From assembly GCA_902729315.2 (NCBI GenBank), contig LR746270.1:7201221-7265220 (forward strand): 64,000 nucleotides of DNA. Direction: 5' to 3'. The position numbers were made by a program, and so were the translations under genes. Positions 1-10,000 of the stretch are shown here, one piece after another; the stretch's first letter is position 1, and every line of letters starts with the position of its first letter. Source of the DNA: Spirodela intermedia. Taxonomy: Eukaryota; Streptophyta; Magnoliopsida; Alismatales; Araceae. Under the pieces are notes generated by a model that worked only from the letters and a program-made list of their open reading frames with translations, was not told where the DNA came from and did no database searches.

Positions 1-420
1 ATGCGTCGGCGATGCACCGAAATCCTGAGCGTTTGGGAGGATCGTCGTGTAATGTCCACGGCCTCGAAGACTCTCTTTGGACAAAGACGACGTGGGCAAT
101 CTCTAGATCTTCTCGCAAAGTCTAGAGATTAATGAAATGGGTCGTCGAGTCGTCTTCGGCGGCTGTCACCCGACGGAGCGGAAAAACGACGACTTTGCGG
201 CTCTCCGGCGGCTGTCACCCGACGGAGAAGAGCTGGATGGAGGTGGGGCGCGTGTCAGGGAGCTTCATCCTCAAGTCCGCGCAGCAAGAGGAGGCTCTTC
301 ATTGCATCTGGTATGCTCTTAGGAGGTGGCAACTTGTCCCCCGGCGGATCATCCTCTTCCCAACGACGGCTTATTTGTCGATCAATCGGAGATGATTTAC
401 TCGATGGATTAGTGATCCTT
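1..420. other. GC-rich unrecognised segment
   Basis: GC-rich compared with the AT-rich DNA that follows. An 87-codon frame (132-395, +) is open but resembles no family I know, and a second short frame overlaps it, so I do not call a gene. A 22-bp exact direct repeat (157-178 and 206-227, period 49) lies inside it. It could be the edge of a mobile element or of a gene to the left. Confidence 0.3.
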
Positions 421-638
421 TTATCGTGAATCGTTCAGCAATTTTAGTAGCAATGCTCCACGAATCGCGTTGACAAGATTTTTGTCGATGATCCAACAAT
501 TCTTGTTGTTTAATCCTTCACCGGCAATCTGCAGGAAAGTCACGATAATCAGATAAAAATATATGACTTTTGACTCTGAAAGGACTCGAACCTGTGCCAG
601 TCGCCCGCCTCTTTTAAGGAAGGTGTGACGCGGGTTTA

Positions 639-703
639 GTCCCACATCGGTTGTGCGCCGATTTTTCGGGCGAATATATAGTAATGTTAGATTTCTAAGC
701 AAA
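639..703 (+). promoter_or_regulatory. snRNA-type Pol III promoter (USE + TATA)
   Basis: GTCCCACATCG at 639-649 is an exact match to the plant upstream sequence element consensus RTCCCACATCG. TATATA follows at 675-680, 25 nt after the USE. That is the short spacing known from Pol III-transcribed plant U6 genes; Pol II snRNA genes have about 10 bp more. Counting 23 nt from the TATA box, as in U6, gives a G at 704 as the start. Motif and spacing are seen directly; polymerase class is inferred from them. Confidence 0.6.
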
Positions 704-901
704 GTCCCTTCTCTCGCGTGTACGACCACTCCTTGCCCCACAGCCGGCTGGCCACCGGTGACGTGGAAGGGGAGTGGCGCACATGTCCCCCTATCAGTTC
801 AAGCCGCTCGAGCCCCTGCTTGCGGCTACTCCCCCGCTACTCCCCGGCTGAGCTTCCGACCCGCTTACGGGCCTGGCTGGCCAGCGGGTCCCCCTCGTTT
901 T
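704..901 (+). ncRNA. candidate Pol III-transcribed structured RNA, about 195 nt
   Basis: The span from the predicted G start to the first TTTT (898-901) is strikingly GC-rich and can fold. CCACTCC (726-732) pairs with GGAGTGG (771-777), with an inner CCAC/GTGG extension. GACCCGCT (858-865) pairs perfectly with AGCGGGTC (883-890), forming a hairpin just before the terminator. I looked for U3, U6, 7SL and RNase MRP hallmarks and recognised none, so the identity is unknown. Overlapping open frames (653-970 and 718-990) are short and unlike known proteins. A repeat-derived unit that carries this promoter is the main alternative. Confidence 0.45.
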
Positions 902-925
902 GTCTTATTTTTATTTTTTTATTTC
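898..925 (+). terminator. T-run Pol III terminator
   Basis: TTTT at 898-901 is followed by a series of longer T-runs to about 925, right after the 858-890 hairpin. This is the expected simple terminator for a Pol III transcript. Confidence 0.45.
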
Positions 926-1129
926 TTTTTCTTCATTTATTACAAAAGCAAGACTATAAAAATCATATAAAATCGTGTAAAATCACATAATTACCCAAAA
1001 ATTCACATTAATCAACTAAAAACCACTTTTCACACTTTAACACAAATATAAGTCTATTTATCATGAGTTAAGGCTAAAACTATATTATTTACTAATTATT
1101 AACTCATGATAATGAAGACTTATCAGCCA

Positions 1130-2213
1130 TGATGTGGACATTTCTTCAACAAGTCCTTAAACCTTTTTCATGCTTCATGGAAGGTCTCTCGTGATTTCTA
1201 CGAAAAATTCAAAATTAGTTTCCTCATGGCATGTGTTTTACCTACAGGATAAAACTTACTCAAAAAGACTTGTTTGATTTCCTGCAAAGAGGTCAACTCC
1301 TGATTTAATGAGATCAGTCAATCTGAAGCTTTGTCATGTAAGGAAAAAGGAAACAACTTCATTCGAAGAGCCTCCTGTGGGATATTAGAAAAATGCACCA
1401 GATCATAAGAAAAAGATTCTATGTGCTCATGCAGCTCTTTATTTGATAAGCAATGAAATGTGGGAAGCACCTAAATCATGCCATGCTTGATATTAAACTA
1501 CACATCACGTGCTAATGGTATTCTAATTTGTGATGATGGGTGATAGAAATTTGGTGTGTAATGGTCATACATGGGCTTATACGGAAGTGGATTATCTATA
1601 TTTTGGGATATCTCTAAGCTTACCATATTAGTTGGGCAGGGCTTGGGTTTTGATTCTTCCCTAGAACTTTGACCTCTATCCCCCCAGTCACTCCAATTAC
1701 ACGTTTTTTACTTTTCCTCCCATCCATAGTTTTCTATGATCAATATGGTATATGATTTATATGAAAATAATAAAGAAGGACAGCACGTTAAATAAAAATT
1801 CAAGCAAAAATTCACTTGCTACATTCTATTTTTTAAAATGGTAAAAATGCAGCTGAAAGTAAGAATTCAATGTTGTGCTAAAATAAATTGAAAAATAAAG
1901 CAAAAAAATAAATATAAATGGACCAAAAATACCTTACATGAAATAAAATTCAAAAATAGTACAAGGAAAATATTTTTGGTCTTTTAAAAATTTAAATCAT
2001 AGAGTAAACAAGAATTAACAAAATTAACAAGTATATAAATTAAATGAAATACTATACTGTGCATAGTTTGATATTATTATTAATTTTTCTATTATTATTA
2101 TTTGAATGACTAAGAAAGAACAATAAAAGTCAACTCAATTTAAATTCTGAAATTAAGATTCATAGATGTAAATTGCCAATTTAAGAAAAAAATCCTCCCT
2201 AGAAATGGCACCA
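1130..2213 (-). mobile_element. decayed Ty3/gypsy retrotransposon fragment (gag + PBS)
   Basis: Read on the - strand, about 1130-1480 gives a broken gag-like peptide with the recognisable gypsy order HEHIESFSYDL, then SLQEIKQVFLSKFYP, then SRETFHEAWKRFKDLL-type residues, interrupted by stops. At 2194-2213 the - strand reads TGGTGCCATTTCTAGGGAGG, close to the TGGCGCC-type primer-binding site of Athila/Tat-like gypsy elements. A 5' LTR would then begin just above 2213, but I could not define its ends, and no pol is visible here. Family-level call only. Confidence 0.5.
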
Positions 2214-5200
2214 AAATTGATCGATCTAAAATTGTTGTTATTAAGATCACCAAAAATTGTTGTTACATTTATAAATTGATTTTTGGAGTTTAGTTTTGAT
2301 GGAAAGTTAGTGGAAAATTAGGTTGAACTCAAGGAGGATTTCAAATCACAGCATCCACACCTGTGTTTTGTTAATTCTATTAGTAATGCTCACTATATAC
2401 TTCGTCAAGGGGGATGAATTAAGCCAATGTTGATTGTTGTCTCTTGATGATCGTTGTTATTAACATAATCCACATATTAAATTAGGCAAATTATCCATAA
2501 ATCCTAGTCTGTTGAAAGGAAAAACACTCTCAAAGTTTCATCAGTCTACGTGAATTGGTCATAGATGTCTAGTGGTGGGATTCCTTAGATCCTTCAAGAA
2601 ATTGATAGAATCAACTCACTGAACTAAAAGAGGCATAGAGATCAAGAAAGCAAAAATTACATTGAATTGAAATCAAAGTTCTCTTATAGTGCAATAAGTA
2701 GAATTAAAACAAAAATAAACTTCTAACTACTCCCTCTTAATATGACATTTGTGTGGAGGGACGACACCACACATAGGTGAAGAGCTTGACTGACCTTGGT
2801 TTGCTTCACTAGGCAAGGGTGATCTTCACAACTTGGCTGCTCCAAGGCTTCATGTGCAAAGACCTCTAGTGACTTTCAACTTGAAGCCACCAACATTGTC
2901 ACTCATCGATGAGAGGGGGGGGGGGGGGATGAAAGAGGTATGTTGAGGTTGCAAAAATTACCAAAAAGGGAGAAGGACAAGATGACCAGCTCGACATAGG
3001 AACTGCACCTAGGGTTGAAAGGGGAAGGAAATCAAGATGTCCCTCAAATGTTGCACCCTCCTTTTCTTAATATGTCCATCTATTTCTTCTTTTCACATTT
3101 GCCCCTACAACCATTGATATTAATAGCCAAGTATATAAGTGTTTAAGAAAGAGTTTTGAAATTCAATTCATACCAAACTTTTAAGGATAAAAATAGAGGG
3201 CAACCACTAATCAACTAGCATTACATTGCATGTATATATTAATATATGTGTGTTATTTTCATGTATGTTTTATGCTCTATTATTGAATTTGATATACTTC
3301 TGGTGATAATTGCCTAATTCTCTCTCCTTCTCTTTCTTACCTCTTGGTCTTCCAAGGTGTGGGTGGGAGATCCTTCAGTTGTTCATGCTTGAAGAGGATC
3401 TAAGGGTTGAGATTTAAGCTTAGAGGAGTTGTATAAAGTCTCAAAGAAGGAGAAAGAAAGGGCATTTTGTGCATTGAAGAGGTGAGCCTAAGAAGCAGAA
3501 GAAGAGATCTCAAAAAACTTTAACATTGAGTCAATCCAAGAATTCCAAGGAGGGATCAGTTGGAGTACTCCAAATGACATATAGAAGGCATCTTTCATGT
3601 ATTTGATTCCTTCATTATGCATTACATTTTATTTTGATGAATAAAATTTTATTTTATGATATTGTCTACTCTTGTGGAAGCTCATAGCAAGACCGAGTGA
3701 TTCTAGGGAGTAATAATAGGATCGCCTTCTCGTTTTGATCCCTAGGAGGATAATAGGTTGACCTAGAAGGAGATATCATCATTTCCACCTTCACTTTGTC
3801 TTCTTTCAGTCTTGGTTGAACCCTTGAGCCATCAAGCTTGACCACAATTGAAAGTAGAGCAAATAAGAGGTAGACTAGACTTAGAAGAAGAGTAAATAAG
3901 GTTTAACTTCTTATTGATCTTGTGAGGGACACACAATTGATCTAGGAGCATGCTATATTTGAAGTGGCTGTTAGGTCTTTATGTTATCCCTTAATCATCT
4001 TTTGATCCTTTGAAACCTTAAGGTAGAGAAGAGGGGTGAGATTAGGAGAGAGTAAGAGTAGAGTAGAGATTTAAATTTTATCTATATTCAATCCACTATA
4101 ACACTTTGCCACCATTTCTTTTCTAATTTATTTCCCCTCTTTTGGTGATTAAAAGATCATCAAGAGAGAGTTCTCTCTCTCTCTCTCTCTTAGTTTGCCC
4201 GAGTCAACTCTCTTCTTATCTTCTCACCTACTTTTTCCTTAAAGTAAATCAATAAAATTAATCATTAGATTCATCCTAAGTCAGATAATTCCCCGTTGAT
4301 CAACTTGACTTTCCTCAATAATTAAGTCTTTGAACTTTTTGTCTTGTTATAAAATCAGTTTTATAAATTGAATTTTTTATCATCCTAATTAGCAACATTT
4401 AAGGAAAACAAACACCAAGATATCTCATGAAACTTCTCAAAGCTTGATCAAAGTATTAACCATTGTGTTTAAGGCAGGGTTAAAATCCTATTAGAGAAAA
4501 TATATTACACTACCTTTGCACACCAAAACAATCTTTTTGTTGAATTCTACTTAAATATTTGTACCAATTGGGGCCTATATATCCCCAAACATTTTATGAA
4601 TAGAGGAGAGGAGGGAGAGATTAATCACCCTTAATCTTTACTTTATCAACTTAGAGTTTTGTCATGGGAATCTTCCTTTCTCTTTTAGTTTGTTGTATGT
4701 TTTAGCTAGGAAATTTAATCATGATTCCTGAAGGCTTTGGGTGACAACCAAGGATTGAAAGATGTCACATTTCCTGCCTTTTGATATGTAGGTTTTTATT
4801 AAATCAGCTTTCTTTTATGCTCTCAAGACCTTCTAGGTGACAGATAGGAGAAGAGAGAGTTCTAACTTGTTTGTTCGACTTCTCAACAAGTTTGATACTT
4901 TCTTTCATTTTTTTGTTGCATGATAAATGCCCCCATATGAGTGATAGTCATATGATGGGATATGATCATTTAAAGCACATAATCTGTATTTTTCTTTCGA
5001 TTTCATGTATGTACTTTCTCATTTCATAGTCATGTTACTTTTAATTTAATATCTAACTCATTTACAAATCTCAAAATACCATTTGTGTAAGATTTTACTT
5101 TTTTTTTGAAGTGTTTTAATTACTTATTGATGTTATTCTCTTGCCACCCAAATGACTATGTCAATTGACCTTTTTACTTTCTTTTGGTCAAATATCTTAT

Positions 5201-6410
5201 TTGTAAATGATTGATGATTTGATTCTTGGTTCCTATGGATGATAAGACATTGGACTGTAGTCTGAACATCCAAGATCTTGAACTGAAAAATATTTCTAAC
5301 AGTTTGGATCATTGAGTAAGTGCTACTTAACCTACAAACAAAGACTATTGTCTATCATTCTTGAAGTAAAATATGGGTGTAAAAACTAATCAATATACGA
5401 GATATTTATGATACTAAAAGACTATTGTTAATCATTCTTGATATTGAATTTATTGATGAATTGAAATCATCATACCACAACTCATTATATATTGAATATA
5501 ATTAATTTTTATTTGAAAATAATTTTAAATTATCATATGACATTGACGTTATGATGTTACATATTTGCATTATAGTTTCATGAGTCTATTTGACATTCAT
5601 GATTTCTTTGAGGAGATTTGAATAAGCTATGGCTGAAAAAATATTGTTTTCTTTTGGTATATTATTCATTTTATTCGATGATAATAGATGATTATAACTT
5701 CATTGAACTGATAAACTTTGGATACATATGTAATGTAATAATCATGGTTTTTCTTAGAGGATGTTCAAACCTTTAAAGATAATATTTTACGGTTTCTAGC
5801 TATTCAAATGTTTAATTAATTGTTAATACTTCAATCCAATCAACTAACTAGTTAGATACCATGATCAATTGGACCCAAAGATGGTAGTAACATTTCTTGC
5901 CTCAATTCAAGGGCTAGTCTACCAACTTTATGGATTGTAAGAATACTAAACTTTCTATTTTGAGGTAACATGATGCTTTTTAACTCCTTTTTGAATGAAT
6001 TATGTTAGTCATATCTCGCATGCCATCATGGTGTTTGATTAGTAGATTATAACTTAGAAGATTTATATGATTTGGGAATTGACAGAATTAAAAATATTAA
6101 ATTATAGAAAAAAATATTTATGGCATATCAATGGATTCTCAAGTCTAATTTAGAAGTTCTCTTTAAAAAATTAAGTAGGATGGAAAGATAAGGCCCACCC
6201 TAACTGGTGCAGCATGTTATTAGAAGTGGGGCCGAGGATTAAAAGGCCTGAAAGCAAGTAGTTATCAACCCATGCCTGGCTCATTTGTCAACCACATGAC
6301 CTGGAGTTGGCATGGCTTGAACTATGAGGGTATCCTGGTCAACGCCCTTTGTCAGGAAACCAGACTGCAGTAATTTATGAGGCCGACGAAAAAAAATCTG
6401 TCTCCGGTGT
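2214..6410. other. AT-rich intergenic DNA, no gene seen
   Basis: No open frame of note on either strand. It may include the 5' LTR of the gypsy relic at its left end. Visible low-complexity tracts are a run of 14 G at 2915-2928 and a TC repeat at 4172-4190. Nothing else could be supported. Confidence 0.5.
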
Positions 6411-6416
6411 TGACTC

Positions 6417-6530
6417 TTGACGTCAACAGAACTAGTTAGGAGAGATTCCACTCCACGTGGGATTGATTATAAGTAACCGACGAGGCCGGCGAGGAAAGCA
6501 CAGGATATGGGCCCATCTCTGGGCCCCATC
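6417..6530 (+). promoter_or_regulatory. putative promoter of the cyclin T gene
   Basis: A cluster of palindromic plant promoter motifs lies about 0.5-0.6 kb before the ATG: TTGACGTCAA (6417-6426, bZIP/CRE type), CCACGTGG (6453-6460, G-box), TATAAG (6468-6473) and ATGGGCCCAT (6507-6516) with a nearby GGGCCCC (TCP/site II type, common in cell-cycle and growth genes). The order G-box then TATA within 15 bp fits a core promoter. The start site is not determined. Confidence 0.4.
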
Positions 6531-6614
6531 CCACCTAGCATCCAATTGGACCTGACTTGTGAGGTAGGCGTGTATACACAAGGCGCTGATCAAGCCGCCG
6601 GAGAGAGATTGCGA

Positions 6615-6615
<1 letters not shown>

Positions 6616-6650
<35 letters not shown>
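6616..6650 (+). repeat. (GA)n microsatellite in the cyclin T 5' leader
   Basis: About 17 GA units between the putative TATA box and the start codon, so probably in the 5' UTR. A CT-rich tract also occurs at 6958-6980. Confidence 0.8.
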
Positions 6651-6651
<1 letters not shown>

Positions 6652-7040
6652 GAGGGAACAAAGCGGTTTCAAGATGATATTTTTTTTTCTCCTTCGAGGC
6701 GGAGTTGGGGTAAAAGGCCGGCCTGCCTACCTTGCCCGCATAAATTAAGTCATCTTCTTCCATCTCCGACACGGCTTCGCTTGGCTCTCATCCTTGGGGC
6801 TTCCTTCCCTGTTCCTCCCAAGGAGGCAATTGACGGAATCCCCGCTCCATCATCCCAACCCCAGCGGGAGGGGATTTCTTGATCCGATCCGTGGACGTGT
6901 TGGCGCTCTCCCTTCTCTGATAAGCTGTCACCAGTTTTCCCCTAGGAGGAAATCTCTCGCTCGCTCTCTCTCTCTCTGTCTGGGGAAGGAAAAGTGTGGG
7001 CTCTGGAAACCTTGGAATTGGTGCCCCGCGGGATTCGAAC

Positions 7041-10000
7041 ATGTCATCGCGGGTGCATTCTATGCACACGCAGCGGCGCCGGCAGGGGGGTGTCGGTGGT
7101 GGCGGGAGTTTGTGGGGCTTCAGATCCAATTGCTCTAAGAGTTGGATAAACGACGGCAGCATACATCCCGGGGATGGCAGCTGCTCTGTCTATTCTTGTG
7201 CGCAAGACCTATCCGCCGTCAGTTATCGGCAGGGCCGTTTTGCCGGTGGCGAAAGCGTCTCTCTGGCACCTGCTTTGCTGAGGAGGAAGCCCATGTGGGA
7301 GAAAGACTTCGACGGTGGCAGTCAGCACTGGAACCCTGGCGCCGCCGTCCGCCACTGCAGCGATGGCCCTTCTACCAGCAATAGTTCCTTTCTGCATGTG
7401 ACTACGGCAGGTTGGGTAGCTGCCAAACGCGACCCAGATTGCCGATTCTTCAACACGGATCTCGATGCGCCTTCCACAAGAAGTCAGGCGAATTTGGAGG
7501 ACACTGTGGTATTTATGTCGAGGGACGAGCTTGAACATTGCTCTCCTTCTAGGAAGGATGGTATCAATCATCTGCGAGAGACGCATCTCCGCTACTCATA
7601 CTGTGCATTCCTCCAGAACTTAGGCATCCAACTCAATCTGTAAGTTGCCCTTCTGTGTACTCTCGTTATCTCAATCTGTACATTGTCCGTCTGTTTACTT
7701 TCTTTATCTCAATCTGTACGTTGCCCGTCTATTTATTTTCTCTATCTCTATCTTTAAGTTGGCCGTATGTTTATTTTCTTTATCTCTATCTCTAAGTTTG
7801 CCGTATATTTATTTTGTTCATCTCTATCTTTAAGTTGGCCGCGTTTTTATTTTCTCCATCTCAATCTGAAAGTTGTCCATCTGTTTATCGTATTTAAGTA
7901 CCTAATTGGGTAGCTGTGGCTTCTGCTTTTCTTGATTGTACAGGCCTCAAACGACGATTGGAACTGCAATGGTGCTCTGCCACCGTTTTTTTGTTCGCAG
8001 ATCTCATGCTTGTCACGACAGATTTGTGAGTTCCGAGTCCTTATTTCTTATCTTCCTTCCTTTTTATTTTTATTCTCTTCATACTTTGAATTTCTTAGTC
8101 GTCGAATTGCAGTCTTAACTCTCTGTCCTTTTCTAATTTTTGTGCAGTTTAAATGGATATTATTAACCTATTATTACGGTTTTACGATTGCTTGTAAATA
8201 TTTACATCACAATAATGTATTTCTGCAAGGTTTCATAGGCAGAGCACTGCTCCAACATCTCGTGATATGCTGAAGAACACAAGAGATTTCTGCTTTGGTG
8301 ATATTATAAGTTTCTGTCATATTCTCGAGAGATATTTGGGAGCAGGGCAATCATTGGGAATAAGGCATCGGGCTTTTGTCGGCCCAGCTCCCATCAGTTA
8401 CTTGCTGGCAATGGCGGTGAGCATTGGTGATGATGATTCTTTGCTCGGACAGGCACATGAGCATTGGCACCGAATTCCAGAACCATGTCTAGCTGAAGAA
8501 ACTGTAGTCTTCACCGACCGCACCTTGCCTTTCAGCCTGTCACTCTTAAATAAATTCTGGAGATCCCAAGATTTCTGCACAGTTAAAAAGGGCAGGACCT
8601 TGATGTCACCTTGCAGATCGTTGGGAAGGTTGACATGTACCCAGTGTCGAGCTGGACCAGAATAGAGGCCCCAAATTCCAAAGTAGGGTAGAAAGATCAG
8701 ATACTACTGTTGTCTGAGAATCTTTCCAGCTCCCAACTCTGCATGACATATCTTTTTTGTTCTCCTCTCCTGCGTCACCCCTGATGCTGCTGTGATCCTT
8801 CCAAAAACGATCTATCAACATTGTCAGCATCCGTGGGGGATGAAACCAACACCCCCCTCCCCCCTTCCATTCTGACTTCCCCAACCTCAGTTCTGTGTAG
8901 CTGGTGTGCAATTTTAAATACCACAATTTTTACCTGCAAATGTTAATCTAGCCTCAACATGACATTTCGTTAGTTTCATTGAGATGTGGTTGCTGAAAAG
9001 ACTTGGGACACAAAAATTCCTTTCATCAAGCAGTGCTTGTGGGAAAATTGTATGTGCTCGGCCACTGTTTGTGGCCGTCATTTGAAGGTGAATATAGAAG
9101 AGGATTTCATAGGTTGGAGGGAGGGTCGGCTAGATTGCTTTTCATTTAGATATACATTTTCCTTAGAGATGTAGCTTATGATTCTAAGTAAACTAGCCGT
9201 ACTTCATGACAGTGTCATGTCTTATCATTCATGTTACTCTTCGGATGATTAGGACGAAGAGTATTCATTTTCCTTAGAGATGTAGCTTATGCTCTGAATT
9301 GTGAGGGTGACTTTCGGTTTGTAATGATGAAGGTCTTAATTACTTGATTTTAGGAGGCAATCTAATCTCCTTGGTCTTGACTGTGAAAATATTACAAAAT
9401 TTTCATCAGTCATAACCTGAATACTCTTTTTAATATTTAACGAAATGTGAAATTATCCACTCTCAGGGAGTGGCTTAAACCAGAATGAACGAAAAACTTG
9501 GATCCTGAGTTGATTAAGTGTTTTTTTTATTGCCTTCAAATCTGCTGTCGTTTGTCATTCAGTGAAGTTATCTAGTGTCGGAAAAAGTATTAAAACATTA
9601 TTTTAGGACATGTTTTTCAGATTCTTGCCCCTTTCTATTAAAATATATGTATCTTTAAGTTTTTCTGGATTTCAAAAACCTGAAATAATTGGCTTATGTT
9701 AAGTATGATTTCTTTTAATTCTTTTATCTCTATGGTTTTATAAAAGTTAATGTCTCTTATTTTGTAAAGGCATGCGTTGTTTTTAATGTCAAGTGCCTGT
9801 TTGTGGATATTTTTTTGACATGTTATCTGCATAGCATTCCAATTTAGAATTAAATTATTTTCGACTACTAATTTAGTTCAATCTGCAGTTGATTGCAACA
9901 GCAGCTCTATTCCTTGCAGCAAAGTCGGAGGAGACACCATGCCCTTTAAACACTGTACTCAGGGTATCCTGGGAAATATGTGAAAAACATAATCCTGCTG

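Noticed and set aside
585-605. A tRNA B-box-like GGTTCGAGTCC on the - strand (near 590-600)
   Set aside because: The T-arm is imperfect, and no matching acceptor, D-arm or anticodon arm can be built from the neighbouring bases. At most a tRNA-like relic.
704-901. Identity as U3, 7SL or RNase MRP RNA
   Set aside because: I looked for the U3 5' end and boxes, the 7SL UGUAA loop and S-domain loop, and MRP/P core motifs. None was convincing; only ACGACC at 722-727 resembles U3.
653-990. Open frames of 105 and 90 codons on + over the ncRNA region
   Set aside because: They overlap in different frames, end in low-complexity Phe/Lys tails from T-rich DNA, and match no protein family.
6788-7643. Other open frames overlapping cyclin T exon 1 on both strands
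   Set aside because: They are shadows in a GC-rich exon. Only the frame from 7041 leads into the conserved cyclin motifs and correct splice phase.
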